Shown in pieces: positions 52,300 through 60,225 of a stretch of 64,000 bases of DNA. This DNA is from Aestuariicoccus sp032586235. GTDB lineage: Bacteria > Pseudomonadota > Alphaproteobacteria > Rhodobacterales > Rhodobacteraceae. The notes under the pieces are model-generated. The model was not told the origin of the DNA and searched no databases. It worked only from the letters and a program-made list of their open reading frames with translations. The position numbers and the translations under genes were made by a program. The stretch lies in NCBI RefSeq assembly GCF_032586235.1, contig NZ_JAWHTD010000007.1, forward strand, positions 62,001 through 126,000, in the 5' to 3' direction. The stretch's first letter is position 1. Every line of letters begins with the position of its first letter.

Positions 52300-53625
52300 T
52301 TACCGGAACGCGTGCAGCATGCCCCGGGTCGACACCACGTAGAGCGTGCCGTTCGCCACCACGGGCCGCGTGGTCGCGCCGCCGGGCACCTCGGTCGTTC
52401 CGGTCAGGCTGCCGTCCTCTGGGTTGAAGGCGCGGATCATCCCGTCCGAGCCCGCCACCAGCAGACGCCCGCCCGCCAGGATCGGGCCGTGCTGCGCATA
52501 GGCGCTGTCGCGCCGGGCCTGCGGACGCCGCGTCGGCTCGTAACCAGGCAGACCGACCGACCAGATCTTGGTGCCGTCCCCGGCATCGACCCGGACCAGC
52601 TCGTGCCGGTCGGAAACAAAGAAGAGCGACCCGCCCACCGGCCAGACCGCATCCAGCGCACCCTCGCGGAGCGTCCAGATCCGGTCGCCCGAATTGACGT
52701 CGAGCGCCACCAGCCGCCCCGAATGGTTGCCCACATAGGCGCGGTTGCCGTCGATCACCGGATCGCCGGTGATGTCGTTCACGCTGGCGATGGCAAAGCC
52801 GTTGCGCCCGCCCGCGATATCCGCGTTCCAGCGCCGCAGCCCGCCCTGCAGGAAGGCCGCCTGTACCGTGCTGTTGCCGAACGAGAAAAGCGCCAAAGCG
52901 TCGTTGACCGCAGGCGCGGGCGCACCGGCCATGTTGTTGAGATCGGCGTTGCCGTCCAATTGCCAGCGAATGCGCCCGTCATCGGCCTCGATCGCCCAGG
53001 CGGTGGTATCGCCACCGACCACATAGACCACGCCGCCGCGCACCGTCGGCGCGCCGGTGGCCGTGGCGCCCAGCCGCTGGGTCCAGATCTCTGCACCCGT
53101 CGCCGCGTCGAGCGCGGTCAGCGTGCCAAAGCCCGAGGCGACATAAAGCCGCCCATTCGCGGCCGCCAGCCCGCCGCCCTGCGCCTGCGAAGGATCGTCG
53201 CGCAGCGGCGTCAGATCGAAGGTCCAGAGCGTCTCGCCCGAGGTCGAGACCGCCGTCACCAGATGCGCGCTGTCCATGGTGAACACCCGCCCGCCGGCCA
53301 CGACCGGATCGGTGTTCAGCCGCTGGCGGCGGCTGTCGCCCTCGCCGATGGGCACCGACCAGAGCGGCGCAAGCGGCAGCGACAGCGCCGCGTGGGTCGT
53401 GCGGAAGGCCGGGCTGACCGCGCTTTGCGCCCAGTCGGCATTCGCCGTGGCCGCGCCCAGCGCGATCGGCAGCGCACGGTTCCCGGCTGTGTCCTCCGCC
53501 GGTTCGGCGGATTGCAGCACCTCGCGGATGCCCAGGCGTTCGCCCGGCAGGATTTCCTCGCGTTCGCCGCAGGCCGCCAGAAGCGGGATCGCCGCCAATG
53601 CGGCCAAGGTCAGTTTGCGCTGCAC
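52300..53625 (-). CDS. bamB: BamB-like outer-membrane assembly lipoprotein
   Basis: This is a 441-residue lipoprotein with lipobox LLAAC (Cys near residue 19) and a PQQ-like beta-propeller. Propeller blades show repeated W.....G and G..Y....G elements such as GRLYVASGFGTLTALDAATG, GVVYVVGGDTTAWAIEADDG and NRAYVGNHSGRLVALDVNSG. BamB is part of the BAM complex that inserts outer-membrane beta-barrels. Position downstream of the YfgM-like gene and upstream of der supports the call. It is slightly longer than E. coli BamB owing to an N-terminal linker. Confidence 0.92.
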   Translation of the reverse strand: MQRKLTLAALAAIPLLAACGEREEILPGERLGIREVLQSAEPAEDTAGNRALPIALGAATANADWAQSAVSPAFRTTHAALSLPLAPLWSVPIGEGDSRRQRLNTDPVVAGGRVFTMDSAHLVTAVSTSGETLWTFDLTPLRDDPSQAQGGGLAAANGRLYVASGFGTLTALDAATGAEIWTQRLGATATGAPTVRGGVVYVVGGDTTAWAIEADDGRIRWQLDGNADLNNMAGAPAPAVNDALALFSFGNSTVQAAFLQGGLRRWNADIAGGRNGFAIASVNDITGDPVIDGNRAYVGNHSGRLVALDVNSGDRIWTLREGALDAVWPVGGSLFFVSDRHELVRVDAGDGTKIWSVGLPGYEPTRRPQARRDSAYAQHGPILAGGRLLVAGSDGMIRAFNPEDGSLTGTTEVPGGATTRPVVANGTLYVVSTRGMLHAFR

Positions 53626-53673
53626 ATCAGCCCCCGTTCAGCCCCCGTGATCAATTCGGCCGCGCCGCATGGC

Positions 53674-54324
53674 TCAGCCCGCCTCCAGCGTGCCGCCCAG
53701 CGCCACAATCAACTGAGATGCTCGGCGGCGCAACCCTGACGTCACCTCGGCATCGGCGATGATCCGTTGCAGCCGCGCAATGGCGTCGTCGGTGTCGCCG
53801 GTCTCGACCGCGATCAGGGCCAGCTGTTCCTCGGCCAGCAGCCGCAGGGGATTGCCCGGAATGGCCAGCGCCTCGAACCCGATGCGGCGCTCGTCGACAC
53901 CGGCGTCCGAGCGGACCAGCGCCTTGAAGCTGGCAATCTCGCGGTAGATCTCGGGCAGGTCGCCATCGCGCGCGGCGGTGTTGAGCTGTTCGACCGCCGC
54001 CGCGTCGTTGCCCGCTGCCGCCTCTTCCGAGGCGATCAGCATGCGCAGCACGGCGCGCGCGCCCGCATCCTCGGCTTCGATCGCGGCAAGCGCGGTCACA
54101 CGGTCCTGAGGTTCGTCGGCCTCGAGCGCGGCAAGAATGGAATCGCCAAAGGCCTGCGCCGCCGCCCTGTCGCTGGCCTTGCTGTATTCGCGGAACGCGG
54201 CGCCGCCGACGACCAGGACGACCAGCAGCACGGCGATCCAGCCATAGCGGCGCATCAGGGCGAACAGCCGGTCGCGGCGGACCTCTTCGCTGACTTCGTC
54301 GATGAAACTGTCGGTATCGCTCAC
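53674..54324 (-). CDS. YfgM-like TPR-domain membrane protein
   Basis: This 216-residue protein has a cytosolic N-terminus (MSDTDSFIDEVSEEVRRDRL), one membrane helix (about 30-46) and a periplasmic helical repeat region of the tetratricopeptide-like YfgM type. E. coli YfgM binds the Sec translocon and periplasmic chaperones. It is the first gene of the yfgM-bamB-der unit and is divergent from the RND efflux genes. The C-terminal GLRRRASQLIVALGG helix is the usual end of the domain. Confidence 0.88.
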   Translation of the reverse strand: MSDTDSFIDEVSEEVRRDRLFALMRRYGWIAVLLVVLVVGGAAFREYSKASDRAAAQAFGDSILAALEADEPQDRVTALAAIEAEDAGARAVLRMLIASEEAAAGNDAAAVEQLNTAARDGDLPEIYREIASFKALVRSDAGVDERRIGFEALAIPGNPLRLLAEEQLALIAVETGDTDDAIARLQRIIADAEVTSGLRRRASQLIVALGGTLEAG

Positions 54325-54497
54325 GCGGGGCCTCTTTTCTGTCGATTTCGCCCCCTCTTAACGCGCCGGGCATGGCGTGCCAAGGCGCATCGGCACAGAG
54401 CGGGCGCGACCGCGCTGCCGCAATTTCGGACAATCCGGACTTTGCTTGAACTGAACTGTTGAGTTTACCTTGAAGAAAGTATAGGCGGACACTAATC

Positions 54498-54513
54498 TGA
54501 ACTAAGCGGTTCA
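54498..54513. promoter_or_regulatory. Candidate operator upstream of the RND efflux operon
   Basis: TGAAC-TAAGCG-GTTCA is a 16-bp inverted repeat in the 269-bp gap between the divergent YfgM-like and RND adaptor genes. A smaller AACT-GTTG-AGTT dyad lies at 54454-54465. TetR-type repressors often bind such sites before RND pumps, but no such regulator is adjacent. Confidence 0.4.
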
Positions 54514-54593
54514 CCGTATACACGACAGCACATTTCGGCCCCGGCGCCACCGAAACGCCGCCGCACCGGCCCAGTACAAAGCAGGACAGACCC

Positions 54594-55922
54594 ATGCGTA
54601 TCGTTCCGATCATCACCGCGCTGCTCGTGGCGGCACTTCTTTACGGCGTGATCATCGAGCGTGAGCGGCTGCTGGACTTTGCCCGCCAGGTCAGCCCCGC
54701 CGCCCTGACCGGCGATGCCGAGGCCGCCGCTGCGCCGCCCGTGGACAGTGCCGCCGAGGACGCGACGGCCGAGGCCGAAACCGCGCCCGCCGACGGCGCG
54801 GTGCGGGTCATGGCCAAGCGCTCGGTGGCCGAAGTGATCGACAGCGCCGTCGTGCTGCGCGGCGAGACCGAGGCGCTGCGCCAGGTCGACGTTCAGGCCG
54901 AAACCACCGGCAAGGTGATCTCGACGCCGCTGCGCAAGGGCGCGTTCGTCACCGCGGGCCAGACGCTCTGCGAGCTTGACCCGGGCACGCGGCAGGCCAG
55001 CCTGGCCGAGGCCCGCGCCCGTCTGGCCGAAGCCCGCGCCCGCAGCCCCGAGGCCCAGGCCCGCATCCCCGAGGCCGAAGCGCGGCTCGAAGAGGCCCGC
55101 GCGCGGCTGGAGGAAGCGACGATCAACCTCAACGCCTCGTCCAAGCTGAGCGAAGACGGCTTTGCCAGCACCACCCGCGTCGCCGCCTCCGAAGCGTCGT
55201 TGCGCAGCGCCGAGGCCGCCGTCAGCAGCGCCGAGGCCGGGGTCGAAGCGGCGCGTTCGGGGCTCGACAGTCTGCAGGCCAACATCGAAAGCGCCGAGGC
55301 CGCCGTGGCCCGCGCCCAGACCGAGATCGACCGCCTGACCGTCGTCGCCCCCTTCGACGGGGTGCTCGAATCCGACACCGCCGAGCTGGGCGCGCTGCTG
55401 AGCGCGGGCGGCCCCGGCGGGGCGCATTGTGCGACCGTGCTGCAGCTCGACCCGATCAAGCTGGTGGGCTTCGTGCCCGAAACCGATGTGGCGCGGGTCG
55501 CTCTGGGTGCACGCGCCGGGGCGCGGCTGACCGGGGGCGAGACCGTGATGGGCCAGGTGACCTTTGTGTCGCGCAGCGCCGATTCCGTGACCCGCACCTT
55601 CCGCGTCGAGATCGAGGTGCCCAACGCCGATCTGGCGATCCGCGACGGGCAGACCGCCGAAATCGGCATCGAGGCCGACGGCGCGATGGCGCATTTGCTG
55701 CCGCAATCCACGCTGACGCTGAACGACGACGGCACCCTGGGCGTGCGCGTCGTCAACGACGCGGGCGAGGCGCAGTTCATGGCCGTCACCCTGCTGCGGG
55801 ACACACGGCAGGGCGTGTGGCTGACAGGCCTGCCTGACACTGTTAATGTCATCACGGTCGGACAGGAATATGTCACCGACGGTGTGCCCGTTTCGCCGAG
55901 TTACGAGGAGGTCATGCAATGA
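54594..55922 (+). CDS. RND efflux periplasmic adaptor protein
   Basis: This 442-residue membrane-fusion protein of the HlyD/AcrA type bridges the RND permease and an outer-membrane channel. It has an N-terminal membrane anchor (IVPIITALLVAALLYGVII), an Ala/Glu-rich linker, the lipoyl-like domain (VDVQAETTGKVIST and later RLTVVAPFDGVLES) flanking a long coiled-coil hairpin (about 135-225, with ARARLAEARARSPEAQARI heptads), then a beta-barrel domain. Its stop overlaps the permease start by four bases (ATGA). No outer-membrane channel gene is in the operon, so a shared TolC is likely. Confidence 0.94.
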   Translation: MRIVPIITALLVAALLYGVIIERERLLDFARQVSPAALTGDAEAAAAPPVDSAAEDATAEAETAPADGAVRVMAKRSVAEVIDSAVVLRGETEALRQVDVQAETTGKVISTPLRKGAFVTAGQTLCELDPGTRQASLAEARARLAEARARSPEAQARIPEAEARLEEARARLEEATINLNASSKLSEDGFASTTRVAASEASLRSAEAAVSSAEAGVEAARSGLDSLQANIESAEAAVARAQTEIDRLTVVAPFDGVLESDTAELGALLSAGGPGGAHCATVLQLDPIKLVGFVPETDVARVALGARAGARLTGGETVMGQVTFVSRSADSVTRTFRVEIEVPNADLAIRDGQTAEIGIEADGAMAHLLPQSTLTLNDDGTLGVRVVNDAGEAQFMAVTLLRDTRQGVWLTGLPDTVNVITVGQEYVTDGVPVSPSYEEVMQ

Positions 55923-58900
55923 CCGGAATAGTCGATTGGGCCTCTGAACGCGCGCGGATGGTGATTGCCTTCATCATCCTGTCTCTGGCCGTGGGCGCCT
56001 TTGCCTATGCCATGCTGCCCAAGGAAGGCGAGCCGGACATCGAGATCCCCGCGCTTTTCGTGACGGTGCCCTTCCCGGGCATCTCGGCCGAGGATTCCGA
56101 GACGCTGCTGGTCAAGCCGATGGAAACCGAGCTGGCCGATCTCGACGGGCTCAAGTCGCTGGGCGGCACCGCCGCCGAGGGATTCGCCGGCGTGTCGATG
56201 GAATTCGAATTCGGCTGGGACAAGACCAAGATCATGGCCGATGTGCGCGACGCCATGACCAAGGCGCAGGCCAAGTTTCCCGAGGGCGCCGAGCAATACT
56301 CGATCAACGAGATCAATTTCAGCGAATTCCCGATCATCATCGTGAACCTGTCCGGCCCGGTGCCGGAACGCACAATGATCCGTGTTGCCAAGGACTTGCA
56401 GGACCGTATCGAAGCGCTGGATGCGGTGCTCGAGGCGGGGCTGGCGGGCAGCCGGGACGAAATGCTCGAGGTGGTGATAGACCCGCTGCGACTGGAATCC
56501 TACAACGTCACGGCGAGCGAGCTGATCAACGTCGTGCGCAACAACAACCAGCTGATCGCGGCGGGCGAGGTCGAGACCGATCAGGGCACCTTCAGCGTCA
56601 AGATCCCCTCGTCCTTCGACGACCAGCGCGATGTCTACGACCTGCCGGTCAAGGTGAACGGCGACCGGGTGGTGACGCTGGGCGATCTGGCCACGATCAA
56701 CCTGACCTTCGAGGACCGGACCGGCACCGCGCGCTTCAACGGCGAGCAGACGGTCGCGTTGCAGGTGGTCAAGCGCAAGGGGTTCAACCTGATCGACACG
56801 GTGGCGCTGGTCAACCAAACCGTCGCCGACGCCCAGACCGCCTGGCCGCCCGAACTGCGGGCGGCGGTTCAGGCCGGCACGTCTAACGACCAGTCCCGCC
56901 AGGTCGATTCGATGGTCAAGCAGCTCGAAGGGTCGGTGCTGACCGCCGTGGCGCTGGTGATGATCGTGATCCTGGCCGCGCTCGGCACCCGCCCCGCGCT
57001 GCTGGTGGGCTTCGCGATCCCGACGTCCTTCCTGCTCTGCTTTGCGTTTCTCGCGCTGATGGGGGTCAGCATTTCGAACATCGTGATGTTCGGCCTGATC
57101 CTTGCGGTGGGGATGCTGGTAGACGGCGCGATTGTGGTGGTCGAATACGCCGACAAGCGCATCTCCGAAGGCGTCGGGCCGATGCACGCCTATGTCGAGG
57201 CGGCAAAGCGCATGTTCTGGCCGGTGGTCAGTTCCACCGCGACGACGCTCTGCGCCTTTTTGCCGATGCTCTTCTGGCCCGGCGTTCCGGGCGAGTTTAT
57301 GGGGATGCTGCCCGTGACGCTGATCTTCGTGCTGTCGGCCTCGCTGGTGGTGGCGCTGGTTTACCTGCCGGTCATGGGCGGTGTGACGGGCCGCTTTTCG
57401 CGGCTGCTGACCCGCGCGACCGAGGCGATGCGCCACGCCCTGCCCTGGGTCGTGCGCGCGGCATTGGTTCCGGTGGTGCTGATGGGGCTTTTCGTGGGCG
57501 CGATGATGGTGCTGAACCCCGCCTATATCTTCCCCCCGGTGGGCGAGGGCATCGTCGGCCTGATCCCCGGTATCGTCGTCTTCCTGGCCTTCGCGGTGTC
57601 GGCCTCGATCGTGCTCGACGCCGCCGCGATCCGGCGTAAACCCAAGCGGGTCGAGGGCCGCTATCGCCGCACGCCCTTCGGCTGGGTGATCAAGGCCATC
57701 GCCGGCAACCCGGTGATGCCCGTCGTGACCATCGGCGCGGTGATCTTCTTTGTCGTCTCGGTCTTCGGATATTTCGGGCAGAACAACCGCGGTGTGGAAT
57801 TCTTTGTCGAATCCGAGCCCGAGCAGGCCATCGTCTATGTCCGCGCCCGTGGCAACCTCAGCCTGGCGGAGAAGGACGCGCTGGTGCGCCGCGCCGAGGC
57901 CGTGGTGCTGGACCATCGCGGGGTGATCACCGCCTTTGCCTTTGCCGGCGACGGCGGGCTGAACACCGACGCCAGCGGCGCGGCCATCCCCAAGGACACC
58001 ATCGGCCAGATCCAGTTCGAGACCATCCCCTGGGACGACCGCGCCGAGGCCGCCGCGCGGATGGACGGCGTGACGGTCGAGGATCTGGACGGCAACGTGG
58101 TGATCGACGAGCTGGCGGTTGAGCTGGCGAAGATTCCCGGCATCCAGACCGAGGTCAAGGAATTGGCGCAGGGCCCCGCCAGCGGCAAGCCCGTGCATCT
58201 GCGGCTCAAGGGCGACGACTGGGACGAGCTGCTGGCCGCCACCCGCACCGCCCGCGCGCGGTTCGAGGACACGCCCGGCCTGACCCTGATCGAGGACAGC
58301 CTGCCCCTGCCCGGCATCGACTGGCAGATCGACGTGGATGTGGAAAAGGCCGGGCGCTATGGCGCCGACGTGGCCACGGTCGGCGCGATGGTGCAGCTGG
58401 TGACGCGGGGTATCCTGCTTGACACGATGCGGGTGGACAGCTCGGACGAAGAGATCGACATCCGCGTCCGCCTGCCCGAGGACGACCGCGTTCTCAGCAC
58501 GCTCGACACGCTCAAGGTGCGCACCCGCGACGGGCTGGTGCCGCTGTCGAACTTCGTCACCCGCCAGCCGGTCGCCAAGCTGGCCGAGATCAGCCGCGTC
58601 GACCAAAAGCGCTATTTCGACGTCAAGGCGGATGTGGCCCCGAACCTGGCCAAGCTGGTGGACGGCGACGACATGCCGGTCGCGACAGTTCGGACCCTGT
58701 CGGACGAGGTCGAAGCCACCGGCGAAGGCGCGATCCTGACCGGCCCCGCCGATGCGCGCTATGAGCTGGTGGCCCTGGCCGAAGGACAGGCGACCGGCGC
58801 CGTCGAGGCCGCGCTGGCGGACGGCGATCTGCGCGCCGTGCCGGTCAACCCGACCGAACGGATCGCGGCGCTGACCGAATGGCTGGACGCCGCGCCCTTC

Positions 58901-59668
58901 CAGGGCACGATCGACTGGGAATGGACCGGCGACCAAGAGGAACAGGCCGAAAGCCAGGCCTTCCTGTCGAACGCCTTCATGGGCGCGCTGGGGCTGATGT
59001 TCATCATCCTGCTGGCGCAGTTCAACTCGTTCTACAACGCGGCGCTGGTGCTGCTGGCGGTGGTGCTGTCGACCACCGGCGTGCTGATCGGGATGCTGGT
59101 GATGCAGCAGCCGTTCTCGATCATCATGACGGGCACGGGGATCGTCGCGTTGGCGGGGATCGTGGTGAACAACAACATCGTGCTGATCGACACCTACCAG
59201 GATTACGCCCGCTACATGCCCCGGATCGAGGCCATCGTGCGCACCGCCGAGGACCGCATCCGCCCGGTGCTGCTGACCACGATCACCACCATGGCGGGCC
59301 TCGCGCCGATGATGTTCGGGCTGTCGCTCGACTTCTTCGGCGGCGGCTATTCCGTCGACAGCCCGACCGCGCTTTGGTGGAAACAGCTGGCGACGGCGGT
59401 GGTGTTCGGTCTGGGCATCGCCACGGTGCTGACGCTGGTCTTCACCCCGTCGATGCTGGCGCTGCGGGTGTGGTTCGTGACCTATATGCTGTGGTTCGCG
59501 CGGCTCTTGGGCCGGCTGTCGCTGGGCCGGTCGAGCCGCCTGGCCCGCGACTGGGCGCTGCAACGTCAGGCGCGCAAGGTCCGCTCGCCCGAGATCATCT
59601 GGGACGACGATGTCGCAGCGCCGGCGCGCCTGCCGGAACCGGAGGTACCTCTGCGCGCGGCGGAGTGA
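55919..59668 (+). CDS. Long RND efflux permease with two extra membrane helices
   Basis: This is a 1249-residue inner-membrane proton-driven exporter of the AcrB/MexB superfamily, about 200 residues longer than AcrB. The TM4 proton relay is LAVGMLVDGAIVVVEYAD, with one Asp where AcrB has two. The second half shows LLAQFNSFYNAALVLLAVVL and GIVALAGIVVNNNIVLID. Between TM6 and TM7 an extra stretch of about 60 residues (505-565) contains two hydrophobic helices (WVVRAALVPVVLMGLFVGAM and IPGIVVFLAFAVSASIVLDA). The pair of helices keeps the overall topology. The exported compound is unknown. Confidence 0.94.
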   Translation: MTGIVDWASERARMVIAFIILSLAVGAFAYAMLPKEGEPDIEIPALFVTVPFPGISAEDSETLLVKPMETELADLDGLKSLGGTAAEGFAGVSMEFEFGWDKTKIMADVRDAMTKAQAKFPEGAEQYSINEINFSEFPIIIVNLSGPVPERTMIRVAKDLQDRIEALDAVLEAGLAGSRDEMLEVVIDPLRLESYNVTASELINVVRNNNQLIAAGEVETDQGTFSVKIPSSFDDQRDVYDLPVKVNGDRVVTLGDLATINLTFEDRTGTARFNGEQTVALQVVKRKGFNLIDTVALVNQTVADAQTAWPPELRAAVQAGTSNDQSRQVDSMVKQLEGSVLTAVALVMIVILAALGTRPALLVGFAIPTSFLLCFAFLALMGVSISNIVMFGLILAVGMLVDGAIVVVEYADKRISEGVGPMHAYVEAAKRMFWPVVSSTATTLCAFLPMLFWPGVPGEFMGMLPVTLIFVLSASLVVALVYLPVMGGVTGRFSRLLTRATEAMRHALPWVVRAALVPVVLMGLFVGAMMVLNPAYIFPPVGEGIVGLIPGIVVFLAFAVSASIVLDAAAIRRKPKRVEGRYRRTPFGWVIKAIAGNPVMPVVTIGAVIFFVVSVFGYFGQNNRGVEFFVESEPEQAIVYVRARGNLSLAEKDALVRRAEAVVLDHRGVITAFAFAGDGGLNTDASGAAIPKDTIGQIQFETIPWDDRAEAAARMDGVTVEDLDGNVVIDELAVELAKIPGIQTEVKELAQGPASGKPVHLRLKGDDWDELLAATRTARARFEDTPGLTLIEDSLPLPGIDWQIDVDVEKAGRYGADVATVGAMVQLVTRGILLDTMRVDSSDEEIDIRVRLPEDDRVLSTLDTLKVRTRDGLVPLSNFVTRQPVAKLAEISRVDQKRYFDVKADVAPNLAKLVDGDDMPVATVRTLSDEVEATGEGAILTGPADARYELVALAEGQATGAVEAALADGDLRAVPVNPTERIAALTEWLDAAPFQGTIDWEWTGDQEEQAESQAFLSNAFMGALGLMFIILLAQFNSFYNAALVLLAVVLSTTGVLIGMLVMQQPFSIIMTGTGIVALAGIVVNNNIVLIDTYQDYARYMPRIEAIVRTAEDRIRPVLLTTITTMAGLAPMMFGLSLDFFGGGYSVDSPTALWWKQLATAVVFGLGIATVLTLVFTPSMLALRVWFVTYMLWFARLLGRLSLGRSSRLARDWALQRQARKVRSPEIIWDDDVAAPARLPEPEVPLRAAE

Positions 59669-59722
59669 TGCGCGGCAAGCCGGTGTGGGTGGCTGCCGCC
59701 CACAAACGGTCGATGGCCGCCG

Positions 59723-59914
59723 CTATTTGTCTTTCTTCTGGGAATTCGCGACATTCGCCGCGAGCATCCGCGCGCGTTTGGAATTATTTCCTTTCCTGGG
59801 GTCGACCTCTTTCGCCTTCCCACCCTTATGGGTCGTCACCTTGGTTCCCTTGCCCCGCTTGCTCGTTTTTGCGTGCGACGTTCCCAAGCTGAAGCCTTTG
59901 GTTTTTCGCGTCAT
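59723..59914 (-). CDS. Small lysine-rich basic protein
   Basis: This 63-residue, highly basic protein (MTRKTKGFSLGTSHAKTSKR..., about one third Lys/Arg) has no recognised domain. A good AAGGGG ribosome binding site lies 7 bases before the ATG. Its DNA is distinctly less GC-rich than the surroundings, which could mean acquisition or simply the effect of Lys codons. It might bind nucleic acid or ribosomes. It runs convergently toward the RND permease gene. Confidence 0.5.
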   Translation of the reverse strand: MTRKTKGFSLGTSHAKTSKRGKGTKVTTHKGGKAKEVDPRKGNNSKRARMLAANVANSQKKDK

Positions 59915-59997
59915 CTGAAAACCCCTTGTATGAAATGATCAGGCACCAAAATAATCCATGCCCATAGGCGGAAGGATGCCTGCTCGATGGCGCGCTT

Positions 59998-60144
59998 TCA
60001 AGCTTTCTTGCCCCTGCGGCAGCGTTCCGAGCAATAGCGCACCTCGTCCCAGACCCGCGCCCATTTCTTGCGCCAGGTGAACGGCAGACCGCAGGTGGCG
60101 CAGGTCTTGGTCGGCAGGTCGGATTTCTTTTTGTGCGTCGGCAT
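59998..60144 (-). CDS. DUF2256 zinc-ribbon-like small protein
   Basis: This 48-residue protein, MPTHKKKSDLPTKTCATCGL continuing PFTWRKKWARVW, matches the DUF2256 family. Two CxxC-type pairs (CATC, and C-SERC) suggest a single zinc-binding fold. Genes of this family often neighbour photolyase/cryptochrome genes, as here: the photolyase ends 82 bp upstream on the same strand. A large inverted repeat lies between them. The role is unknown but may support the photolyase. Confidence 0.85.
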   Translation of the reverse strand: MPTHKKKSDLPTKTCATCGLPFTWRKKWARVWDEVRYCSERCRRGKKA

Positions 60145-60157
60145 CGCGGTCCCTCAT

Positions 60158-60208
60158 CCCGGGCTTGACCCGGGACCTGCGCCGCCGGGGCCCCGGGTCA
60201 AGCCCGGG
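60158..60208. repeat. 17-bp palindromic repeat between photolyase and DUF2256 genes
   Basis: CCCGGGCTTGACCCGGG (60158-60174) and its exact reverse complement (60192-60208) enclose a 17-bp loop. Each arm is itself nearly palindromic. This resembles the widespread alphaproteobacterial REP-like element built on CCCGGGCTTGACCCGGG. It could end photolyase transcription or stabilise its mRNA. Confidence 0.8.
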
Positions 60209-60225
60209 GCTGTGCCGCGCCTATC

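Noticed and set aside
55901..59563. 1220-codon minus-strand open frame antisense to the RND permease
   Set aside because: Low-complexity His/Arg/Gln-rich translation without motifs; it arises because GC-rich codons leave few stops on the opposite strand.
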